Positions 33,494 through 40,753 of a stretch of 64,000 nt of DNA are shown here, in pieces (within the stretch, counting starts at the first letter, position 1; each line of letters begins with the position of its first letter). The translations under genes and the position numbers were made by a program. This DNA is from Nonomuraea coxensis DSM 45129. Its GTDB lineage: Bacteria > Actinomycetota > Actinomycetes > Streptosporangiales > Streptosporangiaceae. The notes under the pieces are model-generated. The model was not told the origin of the DNA and ran no database searches. It worked only from the letters and a program-made list of their open reading frames with translations. The stretch is taken from assembly GCF_019397265.1 (NCBI RefSeq), contig NZ_CP068985.1, positions 4,134,501-4,198,500 on the forward strand, in the 5' to 3' direction.

Positions 33494-34342
33494 ATGGACG
33501 ATCTCGCGGGCTTCCTGCGCACCCGGCGCTCCCGGGTCGACCCTTCCGCCGCCGGCGTCCCCACCGACAGCCGCCGCCGCGTCGAAGGGCTGCGCCGCGA
33601 AGAGGTCGCGCACCTGTCCGGAGTCAGCGTCGACTACTACGTACGCCTGGAGCAGGGCCGCGCCACCCAGCCGTCCGACCAGGTCCTCGACGCGCTCGCC
33701 CGCGTCCTCGGCCTCGACGACACCGAACGCGGGCACCTGTACCGGCTGGCCCGGCAGCGCCGCCGCCGCGCGAAGCCGCCCGGCGGGCGCCCTCGGCCGG
33801 AGCTGCTGCGCGTGCTCGACCTGGTCACCGACGCGCCCGCCCTGATCATGGACCACCGGATGGACGTGGTCGCCGGGAACCGCCTCGCCGGGCTCCTCTA
33901 CGGCCGGGAGATGCCGGGCCTGAACACCGCCCGGCACATCTTCCTCGAGGAGGCCGAGCGCGGCCTGTACGCCGAGTGGGAGAAATGCACCCTCGACGTG
34001 GTCGGGCACCTGCGCCTGGCGGCCGGGAAATACCCCGACGACCCGCGCCTGGCCTCACTTGTCGGCGAGCTCGCGATGGGCAGCGAGCGCTTCCGCCGCC
34101 TCTGGGCCCGAGCGGACGTGCGCGCCCGCGCACATGGACGCAAGGCGTACCGGCACCCGCTGGTCGGACTGCTGGAACTGCACCAGGAGAACTTCGCACT
34201 TCCTGATGAGTCGGGCATGGAGCTGCTGGTGCTGTCCGCGGCGCCCGGGAGCCCCGCCGAGGACGGACTGCGCCTGCTGGGCGCGTTCAGCGGGGACGGA
34301 CGTCCCACGGTGGAAGGCCCGCCGGCGACGCGCGTGCCGTGA
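33494..34342 (+). CDS. XRE-family regulator with MmyB-like domain
   Basis: A 282-residue regulator. Residues 30-80 form the helix-turn-helix (LRREEVAHLSGVSVDYYVRLEQGR), and the rest is the MmyB-like ligand-binding domain (PALIMDHRMDVVAGNRLAGLLYGR, HPLVGLLELHQENFALPDESGMELLVL). Such proteins are usually divergent from the oxidoreductase they repress, as here. The ligand may be a small hydrophobic molecule or quinone. Confidence 0.9.
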   Translation: MDDLAGFLRTRRSRVDPSAAGVPTDSRRRVEGLRREEVAHLSGVSVDYYVRLEQGRATQPSDQVLDALARVLGLDDTERGHLYRLARQRRRRAKPPGGRPRPELLRVLDLVTDAPALIMDHRMDVVAGNRLAGLLYGREMPGLNTARHIFLEEAERGLYAEWEKCTLDVVGHLRLAAGKYPDDPRLASLVGELAMGSERFRRLWARADVRARAHGRKAYRHPLVGLLELHQENFALPDESGMELLVLSAAPGSPAEDGLRLLGAFSGDGRPTVEGPPATRVP

Positions 34343-34375
34343 GCCCCGGGAAGCCGTTGGGGCCGGACACCGGCG

Positions 34376-34475
34376 GGGTCCGGGATGCCCCACCCGGTTC
34401 GCCGCCGCAGACACGGCGGCCCGGGTCTTCACCGAGGAGGGGACCGGGGCGTCACCCGGCATCGCGCGCCGCGCC
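34376..34475 (+). pseudogene. Internally deleted duplicate of the TetR gene start
   Basis: The first part (CACCCGGTTCGCCGCCGCAG) matches the sequence just upstream of the TetR gene at about 35530, and the second part (GGGTCTTCACCGAGGAGG onward) matches its codons from about 35635. The roughly 80 bp between are missing. The copy sits about 1.15 kb from the original, on the other side of the NmrA gene, and encodes no protein. Confidence 0.75.
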
Positions 34476-34558
34476 GCGCACCGGCGGGCTGGAGCGCGAC
34501 GAGCCGGTCTCCGTCCTGGGTGCTCGACGTGTGAGAGCCCGCTCGGGCGGACGCCGGC

Positions 34559-35479
34559 TCAGGCCGGGGTGCGGGTGAGGCGGGCGCGGATCGCGGCGGC
34601 GCCGGACTCGGCGAGCCAGTCGGCGAGGGTGCGCAGCCCCGGATGGATGACGCGCAGCGCCTCGAGGTCGGCGTGCCAGCGGTGGCCGGCCTGCCAGCGC
34701 CTGGCGGTGTCGGCGATGTCCGGGCCGAGCCGGGCGAGCTCGTCGGCGGTGAGCCGCTCGTAGCGGATGGGGATGCCGGTGGCCTCGCTGATCGCGGCGG
34801 CGGCCGCCACCGGGGTGGGATCGTCGCCCGCCAGTTCGAGGGTCCGTCCGGCGAACCGGGCGGGGTCGGCGAACGCGAGCGCGGCGAACTCGGCGACGTC
34901 CTCCAGCGCGATGACCTGCATGGGCTCGTCCGGCCGGAAGAGGTGCCGGTGGACACCTCCGGAGATGCCGTCGATCCCGGCGATCCCGGAGGCGAGATAG
35001 TTCGTCATGAACCGGACCGGGCGCAGGACGGTGGGCAGCGCGACGCGCTCGCGCAGGTACTCCTCGATCAGCGCCTTGCCCGCCGACCCCCGCGACGCGG
35101 CCGACGCCGAGGCGACGGTGCTGAACACGACCTGCTCGATCCCCGCGCCGACCGCCGCGTCGATCAGCGCCCGGCCGCGGGCCACCTCGAGGTCCGTGTC
35201 CAGCCCGTCCGGCCCCCAGGCCACCGGCGGCACGCCGAACACGGCGGCCACGCCGTCGAACGCGGGCGGCAGACTCGCCGGATCGTCGAGATCACCGCGT
35301 ACGAGCTCGGCGCCCGCGGCGGCCAGCCCGGCGGCGGCGGGCGCGGTCAGGTCGCGCACCAGCGCGCGCACGTGCCGGCCGCCGGCGAGCAGGCGGCGCG
35401 CGGTGACGCCGCCCTGTTTGCCGGTGGCTCCGGTGACGAGGATGGGGGCGTCGGTGGTGTGCGGTGCAGCGGTGGTCAT
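34559..35479 (-). CDS. NmrA-like NAD(P)-binding protein
   Basis: A 306-residue atypical short-chain dehydrogenase. The nucleotide site GATGKQGG is at residues 17-24, followed by the NmrA pattern (RALVRDLTAPAAAGLAAAGAELVRGDLDDPASLPPAFDGVAAVFGV), FSTVASASA and LRPVRFMTNYL. Relatives act as redox sensors, or reduce quinones and other electrophiles. It is divergent from the TetR gene at 35564, which is its likely repressor. Near-identical pieces of DNA flank the gene on both sides. Confidence 0.88.
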   Translation of the reverse strand: MTTAAPHTTDAPILVTGATGKQGGVTARRLLAGGRHVRALVRDLTAPAAAGLAAAGAELVRGDLDDPASLPPAFDGVAAVFGVPPVAWGPDGLDTDLEVARGRALIDAAVGAGIEQVVFSTVASASAASRGSAGKALIEEYLRERVALPTVLRPVRFMTNYLASGIAGIDGISGGVHRHLFRPDEPMQVIALEDVAEFAALAFADPARFAGRTLELAGDDPTPVAAAAAISEATGIPIRYERLTADELARLGPDIADTARRWQAGHRWHADLEALRVIHPGLRTLADWLAESGAAAIRARLTRTPA

Positions 35480-35563
35480 GGTGCCCTTTCCTTAGGACGC
35501 GGGATACTGGCGTGGTCCGGAATGCTCCACCCGTTTCGCCGCCGCAGACAAGGATTTCGTGAC

Positions 35564-36313
35564 GTGACGACAACACCCGACGGGCGTGCCGACGCCCGCC
35601 GCAACCGCGAGCTCGTGCTCCGTACGGCGGCGCGGGTCTTCACCGAGGAGGGGACCGGCGCGTCGCTCGGCCGCATCGCGCAGCGCGCCGGGGTGGGGGC
35701 CGGGACCGTCTACCGGCACTTCCCGAGCAAGGAGATCCTCATCGAGGCCGTGCTCGCCGAGCACGTCGAGGACATGGTGGCCGCCGCCGCCCGCTGGCGG
35801 GCCCGCGCCGCGCCCGGCGACGCGCTGTTCGGGTTCCTGCTGGAGGCGATCGAGCGGTCGGCGGGCCGCCGGCACGTCTGCGACGCGCTGACCGGGGACC
35901 GCAGCTGGCCGCGCGCCGGCCTCGCAAGGGGGACCCGGCGCTTCCACGAGGCGCTGGAGCGGCTGCTGCGCGAGGCGAGACAGGCCGGTGCGATCCGCGC
36001 CGACGTGCGGGCGGACGACCTCGCGGCGCTCGCCGCAGGCGGCGTCACCCTGCGCTCGGCCCACCGCGACGAGGCCCGCGGCTCCCAGGTGGTGCGGCTG
36101 CTGCTCGACGGCCTGCGCGCCCGTGCCGTCACGGAACCTGGGTCGTTCCGTGACGGCACGGGCGCGCTCGCGCGTCACGGAACCACCGTGCCACGGCACT
36201 GCGCGGAGTGCGGCGCGGTGCTCCGGGTGCGCGCCACCGGCCGACCGGCCCGCTACTGCGGTCCCGCCTGCCGGCAGCGCGCCCACCGTCGCCGCCGCGC
36301 CGGGCGGGGCTGA
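35564..36313 (+). CDS. TetR-family regulator with C-terminal zinc-finger-like tail
   Basis: A 249-residue regulator from GTG at 35564 (AAGGAT upstream). The HTH is LGRIAQRAGVGAGTVYRHFPSKEILIEAVL. The ligand domain runs to about residue 195. A linker encoded by a long perfect inverted repeat then leads to CAECGAVL ... RYCGPACRQRAHRRRR, a four-Cys motif with a basic end seen in short actinobacterial zinc-finger tails. It is divergent from the NmrA gene. The tail could be original or fused by read-through of a former terminator. Confidence 0.87.
   Translation: MTTTPDGRADARRNRELVLRTAARVFTEEGTGASLGRIAQRAGVGAGTVYRHFPSKEILIEAVLAEHVEDMVAAAARWRARAAPGDALFGFLLEAIERSAGRRHVCDALTGDRSWPRAGLARGTRRFHEALERLLREARQAGAIRADVRADDLAALAAGGVTLRSAHRDEARGSQVVRLLLDGLRARAVTEPGSFRDGTGALARHGTTVPRHCAECGAVLRVRATGRPARYCGPACRQRAHRRRRAGRG
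36115..36167. repeat. Perfect 23-bp inverted repeat inside the TetR gene
   Basis: Arms 36115-36137 and 36145-36167 are exact reverse complements around a 7-nt loop (CTGGGTC). The core is CGTGCCGTCACGGAAC. It is read in frame as the linker between the TetR domain and the zinc-finger tail. It looks like a terminator or a protein-binding palindrome rather than selected coding sequence. Confidence 0.9.
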
Positions 36314-36333
36314 ACGGACCCCGCCGCTCCGGC

Positions 36334-37215
36334 TCACATGTGGCGGGAAAGGAAGCGCGCCGCGTCGTCGAGGGCCTGCCCCGCCTCCTCGACGAGCGCC
36401 GTGTGGTGCTGGAAGACGTGCGGCAGCCCGCCCCAGACCTGGAGCGTCACGTCCACGTCGGCCGCGGCGGCGCGGGCGGCGAGGAGCACCGCGTCATCCA
36501 GCAGGAGCTCGTTCGAGCCCGCCTGGACGAGCAGGGGCGGCAGCCCCGTGAGGTCGGCCAGCGCGGGGCTGGCCGTCGGAGTGGACGGGTCCTGCCGTCC
36601 CAGGTAGTGCGTGCGATATACCTCCAGGTCGGACCGGACGAAGATGGGGTCGATCCCGTGCTTGGTGTCGATGCTCGCGCCGGTGAACGTCAGGTCGGTC
36701 CACGGGGAGAACATCACGACCGCCGCCGGCATGGGCAGCCCTTCCTCGCGCGCCGCCAGCAGCGTCGCGATCGCCAGCCCGCCCCCCGCGGAGTCCCCGG
36801 CCAGGGCGACGCGGGCCGGGCTCCCGCTCAGGGCGAGCAGTTCGCGGTAGGCGGCCAGGCCGTCCTCGACCGCCGCCGGGAACGGGTGCTCGGGGGCGAG
36901 CCGGTAGTCGGGCGAGACCACCCGGGTACGGGCGCGGCGCGCCAGCTCACCCGCGAGGGCGAGATGGGTGCGCGGCGAGCCGACCACGTACCCGCCGCCG
37001 TGCAGGTAGAGCAGCACGGCGGCGGCCGGGTCGCCGGTGTCGAGTTCGAGCGCGGGACGGCCGCCGAGAGTGGTGTCCCGGACGGTCACCCCCTCCGGCG
37101 CCGGCGCCTGGAACATCTGGTCGAAGCCCGCCCGCGCCTCCTCCACGGTGGCGTCAGGGCTCTTCGGCGCGTCGCGGAGCAGGGCGTCCAGGGCTTGGCG
37201 TTGCTGACGGCTCAT
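36334..37215 (-). CDS. Alpha/beta hydrolase, HSL-family esterase
   Basis: A 293-residue esterase with the oxyanion motif HGGG (LYLHGGGYVVG), nucleophile GDSAGG, and catalytic His in GGLPHVFQHH. The acid is probably in the LLLDDAVLL region. It belongs to the hormone-sensitive-lipase group (family IV), which hydrolyses short-chain esters. No signal peptide, so it works in the cytoplasm. It is divergent from a MarR regulator with two palindromes between them, so it is likely induced by a MarR ligand. Confidence 0.9.
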   Translation of the reverse strand: MSRQQRQALDALLRDAPKSPDATVEEARAGFDQMFQAPAPEGVTVRDTTLGGRPALELDTGDPAAAVLLYLHGGGYVVGSPRTHLALAGELARRARTRVVSPDYRLAPEHPFPAAVEDGLAAYRELLALSGSPARVALAGDSAGGGLAIATLLAAREEGLPMPAAVVMFSPWTDLTFTGASIDTKHGIDPIFVRSDLEVYRTHYLGRQDPSTPTASPALADLTGLPPLLVQAGSNELLLDDAVLLAARAAAADVDVTLQVWGGLPHVFQHHTALVEEAGQALDDAARFLSRHM

Positions 37216-37242
37216 CGGTGACCTCCAGGTCCCCTCGGATAG

Positions 37243-37283
37243 ATTCCTTGGAATGCACGTCGCAACAAGATTCCCGGGAATCT
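37243..37283. promoter_or_regulatory. MarR operators in divergent promoter
   Basis: AGATTCCCGGGAATCT (37268-37283) is a perfect 16-bp palindrome. ATTCCTTGGAAT (37243-37254) is a related 5-bp inverted repeat. Both share ATTCC/GGAAT arms and lie between the esterase and MarR genes. Confidence 0.75.
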
Positions 37284-37310
37284 AATTCCCGGGTTCGGGA
37301 AGGAATCTTC

Positions 37311-37751
37311 ATGGCTCGCACCGCGCGGCTGTTCGTGGACCTCGTCCGCGTCGAGACCCGGCTCTGGAACGCCGTGGACGCCCGGCTCCAGGCCGAGCAC
37401 GGCCTCCGGCTGGGCCAGTACGACCTGCTGACGGTGATCGCCGGGCGTCCCGGGTGCCGGGTGCTCGACCTCGTGCACGAGGTCGCCATCACGGTCGGCG
37501 CGGCGAGCAAGGCCGTGGACCGGCTGGAGGCGGCAGGCTGGTGCCGCCGCGTCGCCAACCCGGCCGACGGCCGCTCGTCGTTCCTCGAACTCACCCCGGC
37601 CGGCGAGCGGATCCTGTCCGGGGCGCGGCCCGTGTACGAGGAGGAGATCGAGCGCTGGACCTCCCGCCTGCTGCCGCCCGGCGCGCTGGAGGAGCTGGCG
37701 ACGTCCCTGCGCACGATCCGCGCCGCGCTGGAGGCGGAGCAGCGTTCCTGA
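37311..37751 (+). CDS. MarR-family regulator
   Basis: A 146-residue winged-helix regulator. The ATG at 37311 has GAAGGA 6 nt upstream. The core includes RLGQYDLLTVIAGRPGCRVLDLVHEVAITVGAASKAVDRLEAAGWCRRVANPADGRSSFLELT, with recognition helix and wing (NPADGRSSF). It probably represses itself and the divergent esterase from the palindromes at 37243-37283. Two Cys (C50 and C79 approximately) might allow redox sensing. Confidence 0.92.
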   Translation: MARTARLFVDLVRVETRLWNAVDARLQAEHGLRLGQYDLLTVIAGRPGCRVLDLVHEVAITVGAASKAVDRLEAAGWCRRVANPADGRSSFLELTPAGERILSGARPVYEEEIERWTSRLLPPGALEELATSLRTIRAALEAEQRS

Positions 37752-37789
37752 GGCCATGAGCCGCGCGGGGGTGGCCGGGGCGCGGTCCC

Positions 37790-37894
37790 GTGCGCGGCGT
37801 CACCACCTGGGCGGTCATCGGCCCGATCGTCCTCGTGGTGGCCCTGGTGCTCGCCTTCCTCGGCCTGCGCCGCCTGACCGGCCGCGGACGCTGA
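37790..37894 (+). CDS. Possible 34-aa single-span membrane peptide
   Basis: A 34-codon frame from GTG at 37790 encodes VRGVTTWAVIGPIVLVVALVLAFLGL followed by a basic end (RRLTGRGR): one helix with positive-inside flank. It follows the MarR stop by 38 bp. The ribosome site is weak, so expression is uncertain. Confidence 0.4.
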   Translation: MRGVTTWAVIGPIVLVVALVLAFLGLRRLTGRGR

Positions 37895-37936
37895 GCCCGC
37901 GCCCGGCGACCGGGACCTCCGGCCCGGGTGGCGCGC

Positions 37937-38506
37937 TCAGGGCCGGCCGGCGGCGAAGTGCGCCAGGACCATCTCGGTCAGGGCGGTGACGTCGGCGTCC
38001 GCCATCGGCCGGCCGGTCATGCCCATCCGGTGCAGCAGCGCTCCGACGACGACGTCGATGAAGAACAGCACCCGGTTCTCGGGCTCGCCGAGCGCGTCCT
38101 GGAGCGCGCGCCGGTAGGGGTCCTGGAGGCGCGTGGCCAGGATCTCGCGCAGGCCGGGGTCGCTGACGGCGTCGCTGAACACGCCCGCGAAGGCGTCGCC
38201 CACCCCCGGCTCGCCGATCTTCGCCGCGATCCAGCGGATGGCCGAGGACATCAGCTCGGCGGGGCCGGCGCCCTCCAGGGGCACCGGGCCGAAGGCGTCC
38301 AGGAGGCAGTCCACGATCAGCTCGCCCTTGGACGGCCAGCGGCGGTAGACCGTCGTCTTGGCCACGCCGGCCGTGGCGGCGATGCGTTCGACGGTGGCGC
38401 GCGCGTAGCCGAGGTCGTGGACCGTGCGCAGCGTCGCGGCGAAGACCACGTCGTTGAGGCCGGCGCGGGGCCGGCCGGGCGGCCGGGCTGAGGTGGTGGA
38501 GGCCAT
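37937..38506 (-). CDS. TetR-family regulator
   Basis: A 189-residue regulator with HTH TVERIAATAGVAKTTVYRRWPSKGELIVDCLL and a C-terminal ligand domain of the TetR_C_16-like type (VLFFIDVVVGALLHRMGMTGRPM). It is divergent from the esterase gene at 38585, with repeats between them, and is its likely repressor. Confidence 0.9.
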   Translation of the reverse strand: MASTTSARPPGRPRAGLNDVVFAATLRTVHDLGYARATVERIAATAGVAKTTVYRRWPSKGELIVDCLLDAFGPVPLEGAGPAELMSSAIRWIAAKIGEPGVGDAFAGVFSDAVSDPGLREILATRLQDPYRRALQDALGEPENRVLFFIDVVVGALLHRMGMTGRPMADADVTALTEMVLAHFAAGRP

Positions 38507-38529
38507 GCCCCTACGGTACCGTTCTGCGC

Positions 38530-38562
38530 TACCTTAGGTATCGAAACCTCAGGTATCGAAAC
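38530..38562. promoter_or_regulatory. TetR operator candidates
   Basis: TACCTTAGGTA (38530-38540) is a palindrome, and AGGTATCGAAAC occurs twice, at 38536-38547 and 38551-38562, 15 bp apart. They fill the space between the divergent TetR and esterase genes. Confidence 0.65.
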
Positions 38563-38584
38563 TAGCGCAGGCAAAGGGGAAGCC

Positions 38585-39517
38585 ATGGAAGAGATCATCG
38601 CGATGCGTCCGCAGGAGCCGGACTGGGACACGGTCACGGCCGAGGAACTGCTCGCCTTCCGCGAGGCGGAGAACCGGTTCCGGGCGTCCGCCGCGGCCCG
38701 CAGGGTCACCGGCGACCCGGAGCCGGGCGCCTCGATCGGCTGGCGGCAGGTGTCCCTGCCCGGCCGCGAGGTCCCCGTACGGGTGCACCGGCCCGACGGC
38801 GGCGGCCCGGACCTGCCGCTCGTGCTGCACGTGCACGGGGGCGGCTTCGTCGGCACGGCGACGCAGAGCGACTGGGTGACCAGCCATCTCGCCGTACGGC
38901 TGCCCGCCGTCGTCGTCTCGGTCGAGCACCGCCTCCTCGCTCCGGGGACCCCGCTGACGGCGGCGGCCGACGACGGCTGGGACGTCCTCAGGCACGTGGT
39001 GGAGCACGCCGCGCGGTGGGGTGTCGACCCGGCGCGGGCCGCCGTCTTCGGCGAGAGCTGCGGCGGGCTGATCAGCGCACTGGCGGCGATCCGGGCCAGG
39101 GAGGCCGGTCTCGCCCTGCGGGCGCAGGTGCTGGTCAACACCGCGGCCGACGTGACCGGGGCGATGTTCGACCATCCCTCGGCCGCCAGGTACGCCGACA
39201 GCCCGGCACTGTCCATGCCGCAGTTGCGGCTCTTCCGGCGGCTCGCCGTGCAGCCGGGGACCGACGCCCGCGCCCTCTCGCCGCTGCACGCGGACGAACT
39301 GGGCGGGCTGGCGCCCGCGCTCCTCGTGGTGCCGGCCGAGGACCCGATCGCCGATCACGGCCGCCGCTACGCCGAACGGCTGCGCGCGGCCGGCACGTCA
39401 GCGCGGCTCACCGAGTACGCCGGCGCGGGTCACGCCTTCCTCAGCATGCCGGGCCTGGTGCCCCAGGCCGAGGCTGCGCGGGCCGAGATCCTCGGCTTCC
39501 TCGCCGCCCACCTCTGA
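38585..39517 (+). CDS. Alpha/beta hydrolase, HSL-family esterase
   Basis: A 310-residue esterase. It has HVHGGGFVG (oxyanion hole), GESCGG (nucleophile Ser), a probable acid in VPAEDPIADHG and catalytic His in GAGHAFLSMP. It is only distantly related to the esterase at 36334, so two separate esterase/regulator pairs sit within 3 kb. Cytoplasmic, no signal peptide. AAAGGGGA lies just upstream of the ATG. Confidence 0.9.
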   Translation: MEEIIAMRPQEPDWDTVTAEELLAFREAENRFRASAAARRVTGDPEPGASIGWRQVSLPGREVPVRVHRPDGGGPDLPLVLHVHGGGFVGTATQSDWVTSHLAVRLPAVVVSVEHRLLAPGTPLTAAADDGWDVLRHVVEHAARWGVDPARAAVFGESCGGLISALAAIRAREAGLALRAQVLVNTAADVTGAMFDHPSAARYADSPALSMPQLRLFRRLAVQPGTDARALSPLHADELGGLAPALLVVPAEDPIADHGRRYAERLRAAGTSARLTEYAGAGHAFLSMPGLVPQAEAARAEILGFLAAHL

Positions 39518-39535
39518 CCGGCGGCGGCGGGGTGG

Positions 39536-39829
39536 TCAGAACCGGACGGCGCGCACTTCCGTAACGGTGAACTCGTCGACGACGCTCCGGTTCGCCACGA
39601 GGAACCCGATCAGCCCCGCCACCGCCTCCACGGCCTGAGCCGCCCGTGCCTGCCCGCTCAGCAGGAAGACCAGGGGCGTCGAGGGCTGGTCGAGCATGAA
39701 GTGACGGCCGTGGCGGTGCACGTCGTGCAGGACCTTGATCGGGATGGGTCTCGGCGAGGTGAACCACGCCACGGCCTCCCACAGCGGCAACCCGGGATCG
39801 GCCTCCGCCGCGGCGCGGTAGCAGGTCAC
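39536..39829 (-). CDS. Hypothetical protein, N-terminus uncertain
   Basis: From GTG at 39829 this is a 97-residue protein (TCYRAAAEADPGLPLWEAVAWF ... FTVTEVRAVRF). The same frame is open and has strongly GC-rich third positions for about 44 more codons upstream, including CPHGQHVAQGCVTC, a possible zinc-binding set that would be cut by the GTG start. No ATG, GTG or TTG exists there, but GGAGGA lies 6 nt before an ATC at 39961. The true start may be non-standard or sequence may be missing. I do not recognise the family. Confidence 0.55.
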   Translation of the reverse strand: MTCYRAAAEADPGLPLWEAVAWFTSPRPIPIKVLHDVHRHGRHFMLDQPSTPLVFLLSGQARAAQAVEAVAGLIGFLVANRSVVDEFTVTEVRAVRF

Positions 39830-40001
39830 GCAGCCCTGGGCGACGTGCTGCCCATGGGGGCAGGTCCAGTGGGCGGCCTCGGCGAGGGACTGATCGCGGG
39901 CGCCGAAGATGGCGCTCTCGACTACGCGACGGCGTAGCGGGTGCCCTGGTGGCTCGATGATGGTGAGTCCTCCGGATCGCCGGGCGGCCGGACGATGATC
40001 G

Positions 40002-40232
40002 TCACAGCTTCACGAGCTTGGCGTTCGGCGCGGGGACGCGGTAGGTCGCGGTGCCGAAATCGATAAGAACGGCGACATGTTGCTCGACCGCGAGCACGCG
40101 GCCCAGGCCGTACTTGTCGTGACTGACGCGGTCGCCGACCGCGTATTCCTCGGCCGGCGGAGCCGGGATTTCCGGAGTGTTGAAGGGGCTGCCGGGCGGC
40201 CGGCGTCGGACCGCGGGCGCAGTACGTCTCAT
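40002..40232 (-). CDS. Small tudor-like protein downstream of cspA (76 aa)
   Basis: A 76-residue protein starting MRRTAPAVRRRPP. The C-terminal 45 residues (YAVGDRVSHDKYGLGRVLAVEQHVAVLIDFGTATYRVP) form an SH3-like barrel related to the C-terminal tudor/CarD-like domains that bind nucleic acid or RNA polymerase partners. It lies about 125 bp after cspA in the same direction, a pairing I have seen in other actinomycetes. No clear ribosome site, so it may be translated from a leaderless or shared mRNA. Confidence 0.7.
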   Translation of the reverse strand: MRRTAPAVRRRPPGSPFNTPEIPAPPAEEYAVGDRVSHDKYGLGRVLAVEQHVAVLIDFGTATYRVPAPNAKLVKL

Positions 40233-40357
40233 TTGATTAAGTATGCGCTCATCCTGTGCGTAAAGCGAGCCAACAGGGAAAACGCGCCGTCGTGATCTTG
40301 GCGCGGCGGACCGCCGGCCCGCGCGAGGCGCGGGCGCCGGCGGCGTGAGGTGCCGGG

Positions 40358-40564
40358 TCAGGCGGCGACGATGTTCTCCGCCTGCAGGCCCTTCTGGCCC
40401 TGGACGACGTCGAAGGACACCTTCTGGCCCTCGACCAGCTCGCGGTAGCCGCCGTTGGAGACGATGCTGGAGTAGTGGGCGAAGACGTCGGCGCCGCCGC
40501 CGTCCTGCGCGATGAAGCCGAAGCCCTTTTCCGAGTTGAACCACTTGACGGTGCCGGTGGCCAT
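40358..40564 (-). CDS. cspA: Cold-shock protein
   Basis: A 68-residue single CSD protein. It has RNP1-like KGFGFI and RNP2-like VFAHYSSI, with TVKWFNSEKGFGFIAQD at the N-terminus. It binds single-stranded nucleic acids as an RNA chaperone. Its 5' leader (40565 to at least 40740) is unusually AT-rich for this window and contains the terminator hairpin of the upstream Rieske gene, so the promoter may lie at either side of it. Confidence 0.95.
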   Translation of the reverse strand: MATGTVKWFNSEKGFGFIAQDGGGADVFAHYSSIVSNGGYRELVEGQKVSFDVVQGQKGLQAENIVAA

Positions 40565-40657
40565 GTCGATCTCCTTCAGACAGTGCCGTGAATCGAGAAT
40601 TCACACCTCGTGAATCTCGTGCCGCCGCAATGAACCCCCCGGAGAAACCGGCCAAAC

Positions 40658-40692
40658 AAAAAACGCGCCCGAAGATCACTCTGTCAGGCGCG
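40658..40692 (-). terminator. Rho-independent terminator after the Rieske gene
   Basis: On the minus strand CGCGCC (40692-40687) pairs with GGCGCG (40669-40664) and is followed directly by six T (40663-40658). It lies about 60 bp after the Rieske oxygenase stop and upstream of cspA. It is one of very few T-tract terminators in the window. Confidence 0.75.
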
Positions 40693-40753
40693 CATAAGTC
40701 CTATGGGTACCATAACTGCAACGCACTCAGTTTAACACACTCCGCCCGCCCGC

